A DNA stretch of 64,000 nt from Norana najaformis (GCA_964023275.1 OZ029927.1:3333715-3397714), one strand, 5' to 3'; positions 24,861 to 38,909 are shown, counted from the first letter of the stretch. Numbers and translations: made by a program. The notes: generated by a model from the sequence alone, not told the origin.

Positions 24861-26819
24861 TTTAATGCGATGCAATGGCGAAATTATACATTTTTACTCA
24901 TTGGCATCTCCTACCCAGATTTTTAATACTAGGTTTAATCGGCGCTCCATTAAAGTATTAGTTTTAAAGAGGGCGATTTGTGGTTGAAAGGCAAAGGGTA
25001 AAGACTTATTATGAGCAGAAAAAAATTCTGATTTGTAGAGAGAAGAAAACTTCCTCCTCATAGAACCAGTGAGGAGGGAGTTTCCTCCTACGACTTTTAC
25101 GTGTAATAGTTGGCAACACCATGATACATACTTACTGACTTCCATCAAACGTCCAGCAGCCATTCCGCCGCTTTCCATTGGGATCAGTTCAACTGGCAGA
25201 AGCTTCCCACTCCATGGCGTTGTTTTATCTAAACCACTGGCACAGATGGTTCGCTAAGAGCGCGATATTACTGGATATACGGGAGTTCTCCATCGCTTCT
25301 TTGGCCGCTAATGCAACGAAGGACAACCACACCACGTCTGGTAAGAATGACTGAAACGGTCAAAAGAATAACAGGATTAGGATTTGCTTGCCTTATTGAC
25401 AGTCACTGATTAGAGTCAGTAGTTCTACTAAGATATAGAACTAAACTACGTTCACTGGCTAAGGCTACTACTTTGTACTAAGGTCAGTGTTGTAGCCTCT
25501 AGGGTTAAAGGATATAAAGGTAAATAAGTAAATACTCGGTAGTTTTTATTTGCATATGACAAGCGCACATAAGTGAAGATATATCGATTCACAAAACTAC
25601 TTGTAAACAGTATTACTTTTTAACAGCAGGTAGCATACAAGGGTGTTCTCTCTTGCGAAGAGAGTATTTGTCCGCATGAGCTAATGGAGGCAGTGCCCCG
25701 AAAACTGCGCCTTCTGGAAGAGCTAACCATCTGCTCGAGCAATCAGCTCTCCTGTTCCAGTAGCCTTCGTAAGAGCTACAATAAGTTAATGCATTATCGC
25801 GATGCTTAATGCTGGAGTCTCAGTTTAGGTTCATCTGTTCAGCTAAGAGCTGCTGCAATGTTTGCTTATTAATAGTTAGGCCTACTTTGCTAGGGTTTGG
25901 TTATGAGTTTCGCACAGTAAGTCCCCTTTTGCATTTGGCATTATTGTTAGCTGTTCAACTACTTTACGGCCTTCAGTTGCCGCAAGTAAAGACTCGGCTG
26001 ATTCTTACGAGATCCACTGCAGTTTATTAGTTCGAAGGCTGTGATCAGCGAAGCGCGTATCGTTGCGTGAGGTATTCGCCCGACGAACTTTGACCTCAGA
26101 GTTTCTGTCAACTTAAACTGCCCGACTTGGTCAGGACGCCATTGACCTGTCTGTCTCTTGATGTTTTCACAAGTAACGCAAAAAACAGGATAAGAAGCCA
26201 AAAAGCCTTAAAATGTCCCAACACTCCCATCTCTGTCTTGTTAGAGAGCTCATGCCCCATGCTTTTTATTATAGAGTCTCCGACAATCTCCAGTCGTTAC
26301 GCACAAATGACCATTTATGACCGAGATATTCAAAAGAAATAGGCTTTGATATGTTTTCTATACAGGCTCCGCTTTCTGCCCAATCAGAAAACGGCGGGCT
26401 TTTTCGCGCTTTTACCCTCGTTTTGAAACTGTTGTGATATCACACACTAAATTTCAAATCCCTGCCAATATTTCCCAAATTCAAACCTGATTTAGAACAT
26501 TTTAAGGTTTTGGGCTTTAAATTTCGTTCCGATATAATTCACAGATTCTTTAAAAAACTGATACTTAACAACGTAAACGCTTACCAAAAGCATACAAACA
26601 TTTCAGCCTATGGCGACTGGTCATGGCGAGCAGAACGGCTTTTCGGCCTGGAGGCCAAGCCCAACGCTTGCCCACAAAACTGAGATAGGGAATTGGCCTA
26701 CCCTGCATCAGCCCTTGGACTAGGATGATATAGGTCTGTGGGATACTTCCCAGTGAAAAGCGACGCATGTTATAGTCGAGGTTGTCGCTGACGGCTTTTA
26801 CGAACGTACGCAAAGGTGG
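24861..26819. other. no gene recognised
   Basis: Unique-looking DNA. Small ORFs (24894-25178 minus, 25809-26030 plus, 26565-26813 minus) have no recognisable domain. Confidence 0.35.
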
Positions 26820-26915
26820 CGTCGATTAATTCATTGAAAAATGAGCAGGGTCAGGGTCATACAGTCGCTATATAAAAACATGTACATTGACATTTGCCTT
26901 TACCTACTACTACAT
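26820..26915 (+). mobile_element. retroposon 3' end (family D)
   Basis: 'aattcattgaaaaatgagca', a version of 'cagtcgctatataaaa' and the tail 'acatttgcctttacc' are in family D order. Confidence 0.6.
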
Positions 26916-27295
26916 ACCTGAGTTTTTACGCCTGGTAAGGTTAAGCAAGATAATTGCAAATTAATTATTTACACGCTCAATTTAGTATGCGTGTATAAAT
27001 GCCAATCTTGTTGTCGTCTGCTGAAACATTGATATCTTAAAACACATGATCATACAAAAAGAATCTGGGTCAAGTGAAAGCAATCAGGGTGCGACTTGTG
27101 ATCGAAAGGATGCAGCGGAGGAAGATTTATGGGCAGGAACGAAGCTTATAAGAAAATACGTCCAATGTGGAATGGTCTGAATCAGTGAGAGGGAGGGAGG
27201 GAGGTGTCCCGTTGCTTCTTCAAATGGCTCCCTAAAGAAAGCGGATGGACATCCTTGACGCGCTTCAGTCTGCCGCAAGCCCCCCGGCGTTTATG

Positions 27296-27365
27296 TGTAT
27301 TAATGTAAAAAAACTGCACATATTAATGTAAAAAACTGCACATATTAATGTAAAAATACTGCACT
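27296..27365. repeat. about 24-bp tandem triplicate
   Basis: Three copies of a unit with 'actgcacatattaatg', differing in the length of an internal A run. Confidence 0.9.
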
Positions 27366-28014
27366 GTTTAATTAGAATGAGTAGTAAAGCCAGCACCATG
27401 CAAATAACACCTGTAAAACAGCAGATACTTAAAGCCGATACTTTTAGAACTTATGCCTGTCATGAGCCACAGAATTTAGTTCAACGGATTCCTTGAATTT
27501 AAAGACCATTTTATTCATTTTCTCTTTGGAATCCAGCCCTAAAACTTTGGTATTTCTAGATGATTCCGATGATTGAATAGACCCATGCATAAAATGTTGC
27601 CAAATGCGTCGTTCCAGCATTCATTAGATTACGGACCACGATGTCACACGGTCTATCAATTAGACATTGATATTCGGTCTCCGAGGAACTCATAACTCTC
27701 AGACCATATTAACGGGTTGGCAGGAACTATGCGTCGAGAATATTATTTGCTTCACCCGGTTGCATTTCTGCCTCGTTATCGTTTCGAGCCCTTATCTGAT
27801 ATGCATGGAAGCCTAGCGTCGGTTGCTACACGCGATCAGTTCTATCCCGCTGAGTCCCTAAAGGTACGCGGGACGCCGCTATGCACCAAAGGAGAGGTGT
27901 GCCAAATGGTCGTAGCTCGTCGACACTGGACACGAGACAGGAAGCCAGGTTGGCTTTTTGGCCCCGGAATAAACCTCGGTGGGGCCTCACAATTTTTACC
28001 TGTTACACAGTTTG
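27366..28014. other. no gene recognised
   Basis: The 126-codon ORF at 27717-28097 runs into the tRNA-like SINE. Its GC-rich middle and an AATAAA near 27969 could be an old LTR, but nothing pairs with it. Confidence 0.3.
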
Positions 28015-28258
28015 TGGGACGCGGTGGTGTAGTGGTATTGTCGGTGCCTCGTAAACAGAGGGTCGCGGGTTCGAATCTGCCTCAAACCACTGCGTAACGA
28101 CCTTGAACAAGTTGCTCACCCACAATTGTCTGTGAAGAAGGCAACGGGAAACCACCTCACTCATCTCATCCCCGAGTGGCATAAAGCCAAAAGACCTGCC
28201 TTCGGGCCGAGAACTCATCATCGTCGTCATCATCATCATCATCATCATCATCACATAG
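28015..28258 (+). mobile_element. tRNA-derived SINE ending in (CAT)n
   Basis: The head has an A-box-like 'tggtgtagtggtattg' and the B box 'gggttcgaatctgcc' (about 28067-28081). The body has 'aacgaccttgaacaagttgc' and 'caacgggaaaccacctc'. The tail runs into about 12 CAT repeats (28216-28253). Confidence 0.75.
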
Positions 28259-28529
28259 CATGGTGGAATTCGATTCATTTCCAAGGGTCAATCAAACAAA
28301 GTTCATGCGGCCTTTCGTGATTTCTCAAGGGTCTGTCTGTGGAAATAAGACGCTTCCCAGAGAATTGACACTATCTGCTCTCCATCAGTAAAACCTGATC
28401 ATGAGATGATCGGCTCAGCTGAGTCCGCCGAAGGAACCTCCAGGGGCCAACATGGGCTCACAGGAGAATAGTCGAAGACAGACGGAATTTCAGCCTACTC
28501 ACTGGTGGAAACCATTAGATACCTACTTC
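28259..28529. other. no gene recognised
   Basis: Short spacer between two retroposons. Confidence 0.35.
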
Positions 28530-28900
28530 TAGTCTAACCTAATGATTTCTTTAACGCCGTTATCATAATACCCAAGGCATCAGTCGACGGTTGCTTTAAG
28601 TCAAAATCGCAAGAAGCCGGGTCGAATTCCGATAGGTCAGAGAAACCAGAAGCCAGGCAACGGTGGGTAAGCAAGGTGAAAGAGATGCGTCTTTAGTTTA
28701 GACCTGAATGACATCAAAGGATTGACAGAACGAACCAAACTGGACAGTGAATCCATATCTTTGGAGAACCGTACAGAGCAGATATCACCAGCCGTCCAGC
28801 AAATCAGACGACAGAAATCGATCGTATGACACACACTGTAGAAGTTCATGGTACATGACAGTCTTCAAAAGCAACAGTGGCTCGGACGTCGCCCGGATCA
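28530..28900 (-). mobile_element. L2-like LINE with RT C-terminal remnant (family A)
   Basis: The minus strand still reads '[17 protein letters not shown]' near the end of a truncated ORF (28637-28849). This is the conserved extreme C-terminus of L2/CR1-type reverse transcriptases. The family A 3' UTR and the TTAGA-type tail at 28530-28560 follow. It anchors all family A copies as LINE-derived. Confidence 0.8.
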
Positions 28901-29397
28901 ACTTGAATCTTCTTAATGCGACGCCTTAATTAAAGGCACACCACCTTCTAAATCGCTTGGAAGCCGCTGTTTGGACGCCAGCGCTGCAACGCAGTTTACC
29001 GTTTTGCCTATAAACCAAATTTAGACTCAATCTCATTAGCAATATGAAGTAGAATGTGAAGGGCTACAAAGGCATCCGGAAGAAAATTAACACAATAAGA
29101 AGTAAATGATTAGGGATATACAGTGAGTATGAGAAGGTAGACAGAGTCTTTTTTACCAAAATGAATCTTGTACTTTCTGCTTCTTAGGTGCTGCGCTCAT
29201 TTGCGAGGACTTTATTACAGTCTTCAAGAAGTTTCTCTGTCTGAAAACCATGCGGCCGAATTCTCCAGAATTGACACGAATCCAACACCAGCAACATGAA
29301 CTTCATGTATTACATGAACTTCACGTGCAACAACCACCAGAGCATTCTACAACCTAAAACATGTAAAGTTGGTCATCACTTTTTTGCATGACTAATC
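28901..29397. other. no gene recognised
   Basis: Unique-looking DNA. One acceptor-like site near 29186 on plus has no matching donor. Confidence 0.35.
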
Positions 29398-29690
29398 ATA
29401 GTTATCATCACCACCACTTTTCCCACCACCACTATCATCATCATCATCATCATCATTATCGTCGACATCATCATTCATCATCGTTATGAATACCATTATC
29501 ATCGTTAACATCCTCATTATTCCCATCACTATCACCATCATCATAGTCATGATCATGATCATCATTATGATAACCACCACTGATATCATCACCACTACCA
29601 CCATCAACATTATCGTCGTCATATACATCATCGTCATCATCTTCGTCGTCAGCATCATCGTCATGATGACCACCAGTAACACCAATACAC
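29398..29690. repeat. CAT/CAC/CGT trinucleotide-rich tract
   Basis: Degenerate trinucleotide repeat of about 290 bp. The Met/Ile/Val-rich ORFs on both strands are artefacts. Confidence 0.9.
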
Positions 29691-30969
29691 CACGAACACC
29701 GCTACCATGAGTTCCCGACGCCAGCCATTTAGCAGAGCGATGAAAGCCAAAGAGTAATCTCAATTCTCTTCGGTTCTTTGTCTCGTCTAATGCTTTTCTC
29801 ATGCTGCGTCGAGTCGTCGATTATGCTTTCTCGCTGTGTTTGTCCATCCATCGTTCTCCTGTCTTCCTCTTCTCCCAGTCCTGCTTGTAAACGACATCGT
29901 GATGTCTGGCTTCGCATCCTGTCAGCAGGCTTTCTCTCCTAATGTCCTAATGGCCAAACTGTTGGACGACTATGGCAGAAGGGTTGGGCGATAGGAGGAG
30001 AGCAAGCGAAAAAGAACATGTGACAAATGAGAATGTAAGACAGAATAGCGTGAGACAAGGAAGTTTGTGACACAAAATAGCAAGCGAACAAAGAAGTAGA
30101 CGCGGCAAAGATCATGTGAAAACTAACAACCTTGAGCAATTTAAAAATAAATATAGAATATGTTTTTGATTGCAGTTAAATTTATCCGGCCATATAATTC
30201 CGTGGAAAACATGAAGTAGCAACATTTTTAAACATTATTAATCTTTGAGAGTAATAACTGAAAGTTTCACTGACAAGCTTCAAAAGCCGAGAGTTAACTC
30301 CTTCCTGCTTTTTGACATCCCACTGTGTGATTGGCTTCCACAGAACTTGTATATATCGCTTACTGAAGCCTTTCTTCACGCCGGACAGTCTGAGGAATTT
30401 GGACATTGACGGATGATGGCTGTCTGTTTGGGTTTGAAATCCCCGATGCCAACCTCCTAAATGATTATTTGTTCTTCGTATCGTTTCTAGTGCCCTTTCA
30501 AGTACCGTCCACATAGCTGGAAAGCAACATTGGTCTGAACATTTCTCCAAAGTGATTGAGTGAAATGGAAGAAGCAGCCTTGAATTTCGATGCGGGAAAC
30601 TCCGGCATAAAAGCTGATCTAGTGGCTAACTCAACATCAGCAAATGTCTTCAGTCCAACAGTATTCGGGTCCTTATAGCATAATGAAGTGGGCAAGCTGC
30701 CCTTATATATAAAGTCATGCTGCAGACTAGTAAATTGCAGGGTAAGAAATGTTGGGAGGGCCGGTTCAAATCTGAAAATGGGTCCGGTTCAGAACCTGAT
30801 TCGTTATGGGAGTGTTATTCGTTATGTTATCCATGTTATACATGAAACTATGTTATGGATGTTATGGAGAATATGTTACGGATCCATTTGAGTAGGCATC
30901 ATCCTGCTTGAAAATCAAAAATTTCAATTTTACGTCATATTACTGATGCGTGCTGAAAGATGAGTTGTA
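29691..30969. other. no gene recognised
   Basis: Several short ORFs without family features. Near 30800-30880 'gttatg'-type words recur irregularly. Confidence 0.35.
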
Positions 30970-31225
30970 TCATGTATGTATGTATGTATGTATGTATGTA
31001 TGCATGCATGTAATATATATGTATGTATATATGTGTTCGTATGCATGCATGTATGCGAATAGTATGTATGTATGTGTATGTATGCAGGTATGTGTATGTT
31101 TGTGTGTATATATATTTGTATTTATAGTTATCTGTATTCTATGCAAGGCTGCATGCATGTATGCATTCAAGTATATATGTATGTATCAAAAGACACTTGA
31201 TATAGCGCCTTTTAAGGACGTCCTT
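30970..31225 (-). mobile_element. family E retroposon tail running into ATAC/TATG microsatellite
   Basis: On the minus strand 'aaaaggcgctatatcaagtg' (about 31196-31216) is followed directly by tandem atac units extending to 30973. Retroposon tail and microsatellite are continuous. Confidence 0.65.
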
Positions 31226-31356
31226 CTTTGTCATATTTTCTCGCCTTTACTATCTCCGTTACTGGTCTACTAGACTGTTGGTAGGGGACTATTACTAATT
31301 GGCCTTCACCTTGACCCTAGATTTTGACCTGGCACAGAAACTGACCAGACAATCGG

Positions 31357-31450
31357 GCCTTGCGGAGCTGATTTGATACAGACCGAGTGAATAAGCTGGT
31401 CTCCCTGAGGCGGCTTTGTGTAGCACTGAGAAACATCGGAGATTTACATT
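31357..31450 (-). mobile_element. retroposon 3' end (family F)
   Basis: Paired with 37740-37845. Shared plus-strand words are 'ctgatttgata', 'agctggtctc', 'gcactgagaaa' and 'tcggagat'. Read on minus, the 37.7-kb copy ends in 'gggcgctatatcaaatcaag'. Confidence 0.55.
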
Positions 31451-32974
31451 TATAGTTTCATTGTGCTTTACTGTGCAAGCGTTGATTTCACTGCGTCGGT
31501 AAAATAGTTCCATTTTTCTGTCTACAGTGATCATTTATTTCTGAGGAGGATATTATGGCTGAGGGCTAAGTCTCATCGCTGTCGCGTGCGGTCATCTGAG
31601 TCATTAGCCTCCTGGGTTCGAAACCGACTCCGCGGTCATGCGGAAGATTGACTCAGAGACGGTGTGACGTTTCCACAGAGTTGAAAAAACGCCGACACGA
31701 AAAAAACCAAGACACGCCAGACAAAAACGACTGCAGACATAATCCTGGATTGAAGAAAGGATAATCCGCGCTGTGGCTCTTGACTGATCGTTGTCTGCGC
31801 TTGGCTGTACGCCTGCGTGTATCTGTCAGTGTGCTTAGATGTCTGTTTCTCGAGTGGTGATGATGGTGTTTTCGTTTCTGAGCGACGTTGATTGAAATCG
31901 ACGCTGTGCACTGAGAGGATTTGTAACCAGAGACTTAAGCGGCACTGATTGTTCTCTGTGGCAGCTGTACCCTAGCTTATCACGAAAGGATTTTCCAGCG
32001 AACAGACGGATTTCAAAAACACAATAAATGAAAAAAAGGCGAAGCTAAAGAGGTGAACAAAATGTTTACTCCCCCAGCGAAGAATGGCAGTGATTTCTAT
32101 AACATTTCTGCCATCTTTCTGTTCCTTTTTCACCCTGAAAAAACATCCACTTTCGTTCCCCTTTTTGTTTCGTTTCTCCACACGTCTCATTTTCGTCTCT
32201 CTCCTCCTCCATCTGACTCCCCCTTTTCTTTCTTTTTCTGTCTCTCCCTCTGTCAACCTCTTTTCTCTCCCCTTTCATTCTGCTCGTCTCTGTCTGAAAA
32301 ACTGCGGGCTTCCTCAGGGATAGACATCATCCCTAAGTAATCAAGGAGAAGCACTGATCTGATGCACTAATTAGCCAGCGTCCTATCGTTAAAATCACTG
32401 AGTGACGCATTATCATTAATCATCTCTGCAGAAACTCGTGTGGCTAAAGGCATCTTGAACAAAGCCTATGCAAACAGCCAAAATTATTTTAAGATTAACA
32501 TAAAACGTCGCTTAGTCTGCATAGCAACATTTATCCCATTTAACATCTACCCTATTAATCATCTGTCCTATTTATTATCTACCCTATTTAACACCAAAAG
32601 ACCACAATTTTTTAGAACTGTTGTTGATAGAGATAATGCTATATTACCTTGGTTTGTTTATCTTTCAATTTCTGATCAAATGTATGTCTGAGGATGCTAC
32701 TACCTCCACTAGTGTCTGCTTTAATCAGTCATTACTTCCGACTATGCTCGGTATAGATCGTCAGCGTAATTATACAACTGTCAGTTCGTCATATCACCGA
32801 CACATTTAGATATGTAAATGTATAAAAAACATTCCTGCTGCAGTGTAGTGAGCGTAAATCGGCGTCTATCGCCACAGCTGAGTTGCTATCATGCATTGTT
32901 AATGACCCTTCGGCATGAAAATAACTGAAATTTGTTCTGAACTGTTGATTCAGATACAGCCCCACACACTTACG
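31451..32974. other. no gene recognised
   Basis: A tRNA-like B box 'gggttcgaaaccgac' lies at about 31614, and a T/C-rich run at about 32100-32300. No gene is supported. Confidence 0.35.
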
Positions 32975-33694
<720 letters not shown>

Positions 33695-34110
33695 CATTGT
33701 TATTACGGCGTACAGTTAAGACCTAGTGAGCTAAATTGTTATACGCTGTCCGCCATTTGTACATTTTGGCGGGAAAGCAGACTTTATAAAAAGTATTTAA
33801 CTTTGGCTCAGACTGGGTTTCAGTTGTTGGTCTTGCGCGATCGTTTTGTTGCCAGCTTCTTGACTAGTATTTCTTTGTCTAACGGTATGGATGACGTCTT
33901 TGGTTATTCGGAGCCGTTTTGGGGTTTTTTGAGCCGTTTTTCGTCACCGTCTCTTGACGGAACTTAAGTCTCTCTTCGTGAGGTTTTCCGCTGGATTGAC
34001 GCCAACTGAAGTCCGACGTCTTGTTAACATGTGAATCATGTTTCGTTGGTCAAATTGATGCTTATGAAATAAAACTATGTTGCATCCTAAAGCTGGTGTC
34101 CTACTAAGCA
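33695..34110 (+). mobile_element. possible LTR or orphan promoter segment
   Basis: Contains an E2F-like 'ttttggcgggaaag' (about 33763-33776), a TATA-like 'ttataaaaagt' (about 33783) and an AATAAA (about 34072) within 400 bp. The ORF after the first ATG is only about 26 codons. The arrangement suits a solo LTR or a dead promoter. Confidence 0.25.
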
Positions 34111-34131
34111 TCTCTAGACAACCATCAACAT

Positions 34132-34352
34132 ACATATATATATAGATAAATAAATACATGCATATACACATACACACATACATACATACATGCACACATA
34201 CATGCATACATACACACATACATGCATTCATAGATACATTCATATATGCTTGCAGACATACAGAGAGACATACAGATATACATACAGATATGCATACATG
34301 AATACAGGCATATATGTATGTATGCAAACATACATACATACATAAACAAACA
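34132..34352. repeat. ACAT microsatellite
   Basis: Imperfect tetranucleotide tract. Minus-strand Cys/Met/Val/Tyr ORFs over it are artefacts. Confidence 0.95.
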
Positions 34353-34599
34353 CATTCTTCTACATAGTATGTGATGTTACTAAAATGTTTTCTACAGAAC
34401 AAAACACAGTAGTTAGAAACTAACGATCTATGAATTTCTAAGCAGAATTTTTCATTACCATCGGGGACGAAGCATTCAAACTTAATTTGTTGTCAGGGTT
34501 GCATAACATTGACCCATGTCCAATAATGCTAAGTTCCTAACCATAACACGTTTACTAACATAAGTGTGTGTGTGTTCAATATCTCACAAGTACCCTCAT
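34353..34599. other. no gene recognised
   Basis: Spacer. Confidence 0.3.
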
Positions 34600-34825
34600 C
34601 TACTTTTCTAAGCCCTTGAGCCGGCAGTGAACGAATCCCAAGGTCCTGGACACGGGGCCAGTGTCTCGCAAGACTTACCCCTTACTTCCCAGCTTACGCC
34701 GGTACCAAATTCTACCACTTGGTGACAGAGGTACCTGTTCCTCAAACAACTTTCCCAGGGTCGTTACACGGAGTCGAACGCATGATCATTGACCAAACAC
34801 GTTACCGATAGACCACCGTCTATAG
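34600..34825 (-). mobile_element. tRNA-derived SINE
   Basis: Minus-strand head with 'gacggtggtctatcggtaac' as A-box region and 'gcgttcgactcc' as B box, then 'gtgtaacgacc'. The body block with 'ggtacc' and 'gcc(g)gctcaagg' is shared with the plus-strand copy at 46415-46600. Confidence 0.7.
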
Positions 34826-35189
34826 CATACCTTAGTAAAACACTTAAATAGAATCATAGCACATAAATCCAACAACTAACCAATGCTTTACCCTGCCCGA
34901 TGCGATCATATCTTCTCTCCCATTCGGTGTAGCCCATGCATGCCATATGGCACCGAGTTGTCGTACCCCGTTATGCCACACAGGGTAACTGTTATGGTTC
35001 CCTGAGTGACTTACAAATTCTACACGAATTTAGGTGGAGTCAGTCCACAGTTCTATCTCTGTCTCGCTTTAATTTGCTTTAAATTGGTAAATGGACCCTA
35101 AAAGAGCAACTTTGGGTTTGTAGCATATAAATTGGTTATTACTGTTAGGTTTGAAGTTGTTTTTGCCAATGGCTAACAGATTACATATA

Positions 35190-35320
35190 TACACGCACAT
35201 ACACACTCATGCACACATACACATACATACACACACGTGCACACATACACATACTTACACACATACACACGCATAAAGACAGACAGACAGATAGACAATA
35301 CAGACACAGACAGACAGACA
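35190..35320. repeat. ACAC/ACAT then ACAG microsatellite
   Basis: Compound repeat. The interval 34826-35189 holds nothing recognised. Confidence 0.93.
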
Positions 35321-35654
35321 GTGTGATCGATAGCTGTTTTGTCTTTGGACTGCTGCCTATTTTGTGTTTATGCTTAACCGAACGTCTTTTATCTCCAGGA
35401 CCAGCTCGGTTTCTGACGGCTATAAAGTCGGTAGAGACCCGCAGGAAAAGTGCGATTACACTACCTCGTCTTACCTTACCCCACCCATTACACCCTACTT
35501 GGCCTTAGACTAGCCTACTTAACTTTGAGTGCGGAAATCGCTGTAAAACGTAAAGTAAAGAAAGATTTATAAACGATGCACAGATTCTCATTCCGATTGT
35601 TGGATTACAGCGAACCCCAAGAATGATGCAGTTACAGTAAGAAGTTGTTAATTA

Positions 35655-35715
35655 GCGGGCTTCAAACCGTCGACTTACCCGATTCGTAGCATAGCGTTAG
35701 CTCGTGTAACGACAC
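35655..35715 (-). mobile_element. tRNA-like SINE head (degenerate)
   Basis: The minus strand has an A-box-like 'gagctaacgctatgctacg' and a degenerate B box 'gacggtttgaagccc'. Flanks 35321-36772 contain no recognised gene. Confidence 0.4.
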
Positions 35716-36772
35716 ACAGTCTTTGATTTTAGAAATTATAATTAAGCGAACAGTTCAGTCACAACAGTACTTCAATCGTCACAGATTTAAAAGCACGAAT
35801 CGATCAACTCAACGACATTTCTAACTCAGACTTTCAACTTAGCACATGACAGACGCTCTCTCAAAAATGTCAGTATAAACTGATTTAGACCGACCTCCCA
35901 ATTTTGCGCAATTGTGGGATTTCCAAAACCTCTGACTCATCACAACGTTTGCTTTTGTTTTTCCGCGCGAGCGTCTACATGCTAAAATGCGCGTCGGCCA
36001 GAATCATTGCTGACGTCACTCTGCCTGTCCGCAGGGTGCCGCCAGCCAATCACACCACCCATCACCCATCACATGTTCGTATAAGCAAATCAATAACCCG
36101 ATGACACATGTCAATTTTCTATACACACGCTCGCTTAAAACTTGCTGACCAAGCGGAGCAATATTACGTTCGCACCTTATCTTACCTCAAACTGGGGCCA
36201 ACATCATACGGTGAATGAATTCTTTACACCATAAAAGGATGAATTAGAATTTCTCTGAGCAGAATTGACAAATTGAATGGCAATAGTGACTAATGATCAG
36301 CAAACTACCTACAAACATTCATGATGGTCGAATAAACCAAGACCAACGAAGGAGCTAACACAAACTCTTTCTTTCAATCTGGTTGTAGGCTCCTGAAGGC
36401 ATATAAACTAGAGGAGTAGACAGAGAAAGAAGAAACGAAGAAAGAGCCGAGAAAGGTCTTGAGGAGTTACTTCATTTAAGAACAATTAATGTAAGGCATA
36501 AGATACGATACGGTAAAACGTTCAATTATTTCACGCTTCCTTGAAGTCTTCGCATTGGTCTGGATTTATCGCCCAATACGCATATAAACCTGATTGTGAC
36601 AGAACGACCCAGAACGCGAGCTGACTCGCTGAATGCCTCTAGAGAACAATTACCGATTGCTTTCAATCGTAAAGCGAGGGCTTACTGTAGCTTTACGTCA
36701 CAACACTGGAAATCGTCTAATGAGAAGTTATATTACAATTACACCGTTTTCGGATCGGCATTGTTTAACGCA

Positions 36773-36860
36773 TGATAGGATCTCACCCGATAAATTCACT
36801 GATAAATGAGCAGGATCGCTATAGGAAAACGTGTAGATTTACATTTACACGCTCTGGTGG
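36773..36860 (+). mobile_element. retroposon 3' end (family D)
   Basis: 'tctcacccgataaattcac', 'atgagcaggatcgctata' and the tail 'gatttacatttacacg'. Confidence 0.65.
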
Positions 36861-37739
36861 TCTACTCGTTACACGTAGCTAAGACTGAGTGAGTGCGGAA
36901 GAAGAATAGCGCAATCGATGTCAATTTGTCTGCTTTTGCGCTCAAGTAAGAAAACCATTTTGGCCAAAATACGATAAAGGTAACTCGATCATTTGTTATA
37001 AGCATCAATCAAGGCTCAACAGTAAGCCTGATCATCAGTGGCGTGGTTCTAAGGTTGAATAATCTTCCTGTCATACATACATACATGCATGCATGGATAC
37101 ATGCATACACACATACTGTTGTGTACTGGCCTAGGTGGCTCATCGTCTTTAAGGGGTAGAAACCAGCAACAACGTTATGGTTAAACACATCTTTTTCCTC
37201 GACAGTATCAGACAATCGACTTCAAAAACAGTAACATTAGACAGGCGTCACGTCACGTCAAGAAGAAGTCCCCTCTCTACAGTTTAGGTTTCTTCTTTTA
37301 TATCTTTATTTCCCGCTCAGTGAGACGCCACTCCTTCAGACACTTCTTATAACCCAACTGCCCAAACAGCTGTTACTTCCCAGCTGTTGCATGAACACGT
37401 GTCTCTATCAAACATATATATTCCTCCCGCTTACACGAGAACTTGTAACAATATATATATATATATATATAATGCAAAGAGCTCTACGAACAAACTCCTG
37501 AAACACCTCCACCAGTTCGCAATCACACTTTCTCTCCCGTCAATACGAGCCCTCCTCCGCTTGCCCTCTCTCCTGCATCCTGCAGCATCTCACTCAAGAC
37601 AAAACTGATCTTATCCGGTTTCCGCTCCTGCACCAACCCATGACCACCATCGCCAACGATTCCACCTTAGCACCATGTCAACTCTCCGGCTCAACTCCCG
37701 ATTCTGACCTACAGTATCTCCGAAACGGAACAAACTCCC
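36861..37739. other. no gene recognised
   Basis: Includes a short CATA tract (about 37072-37112) and an (AT)11 tract (about 37451-37472). Confidence 0.4.
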
Positions 37740-37845
37740 TGCCTCTTGCGGACTTGATTTGATATAGCGCCCGCGAATGAAGAAGCTGGTCTCTGCGACA
37801 CGGCTTTTGTGTGGCGCTGAGAAATTTCGGAGATCTGTATTACAT
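37740..37845 (-). mobile_element. retroposon 3' end (family F)
   Basis: Pair of the 31357-31450 copy. The minus-strand tail is 'gggcgctatatcaaatcaag'. Confidence 0.6.
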
Positions 37846-38907
37846 TAAAAACACTGCTAACAGCAGGAAAACTGTATACAGCCATACCAGTTCGAATACA
37901 GACAACTGCTACTTTTAAGTGAGTACCCGGAATCGAATTCATGGAATAAAAAGCCAACACTTCAAGTGTGAAATGCGTTGACAACCAAAATTTTTACGGT
38001 ATTCACTTGCGAAATCATAATATAAAAGATAGAAATGTAAATCTAACAGACTTGTTGACCCGGCTCTATCGAAGATCAACCGATGCTGAAACGCAAATAC
38101 GATCCAGTTCTTAGCCTAATTCTGTAACTCTAGTCACACTCTTGTCTAAACATTGATGTCATGTTTGTTCTGTAGTCAGGCGACCAACACTGGACACCAC
38201 ATACGACAATCCTGTTGTGACTGTCAGTCACTGGACATGCCAGCAAATTGGAAGCAGCACGTTGCATGTTGTAAGCTGCCAACATCTTCTCTGGACATGA
38301 CCTTCAGGAAAAATCCATTAAAAGATCATCGTGGCTTTAAAAAATTCCGGATTATGTATATTTAACCAAACGAATGGTCTGGCCTTCAGCGTAAAACCTT
38401 AATCCTGCGCTAAAATCATCTTATCTTAATCTGCATGCTCCGCCTCTTCACATACTATAGGCCTACAATACATGCAGCCATTAGGCCTATAACACGTGGC
38501 GTGACGACGTCTGTCGTATAGTGTTGTCTGGAGCAAAGCTCTAAGCCTTGAGTGCTTTATTCTCCCTCCCTTAAAAACGAAGGAAATGGAGAAGTGGAGA
38601 CAATTTTCCAGGAAGGAGACGGCATAGAAAGAGCCTAAGAGTCTAATCCTATTAGTCATGAAATATTAACAGAGGATCTATAAAAAAACATAGGCGCAGA
38701 AAACCAAGATGGCCGACAGACGGGGAAGAAAAAGACCAAAAAGAAGACGAAAGGAGAAGACAAAAGGACTGACAGACAAACAGATAGAAAGACAGACAGA
38801 CAGGAACAGAGAACAGCTGACGAAAGAAGAACTGTGGAGGAGTGACAGCAGAAGGGCAATACTTGGAGACAAAAGTAAAGAAGCAGAAGAAAATACTTTA
38901 CGACAGT

Positions 38908-38909
<2 letters not shown>
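37846..38909. other. no gene recognised
   Basis: Short ORFs such as 38153-38365 (Cys-rich, plus strand) have no recognisable zinc-binding spacing or splice context. Confidence 0.35.

Noticed and set aside
28015-28090. Genuine tRNA gene
   Set aside because: A and B boxes are present, but the acceptor stem does not pair and a SINE body with a CAT tail follows; the same applies to the tRNA-like heads at 12.7, 13.7, 14.2, 34.8 and 46.4 kb.
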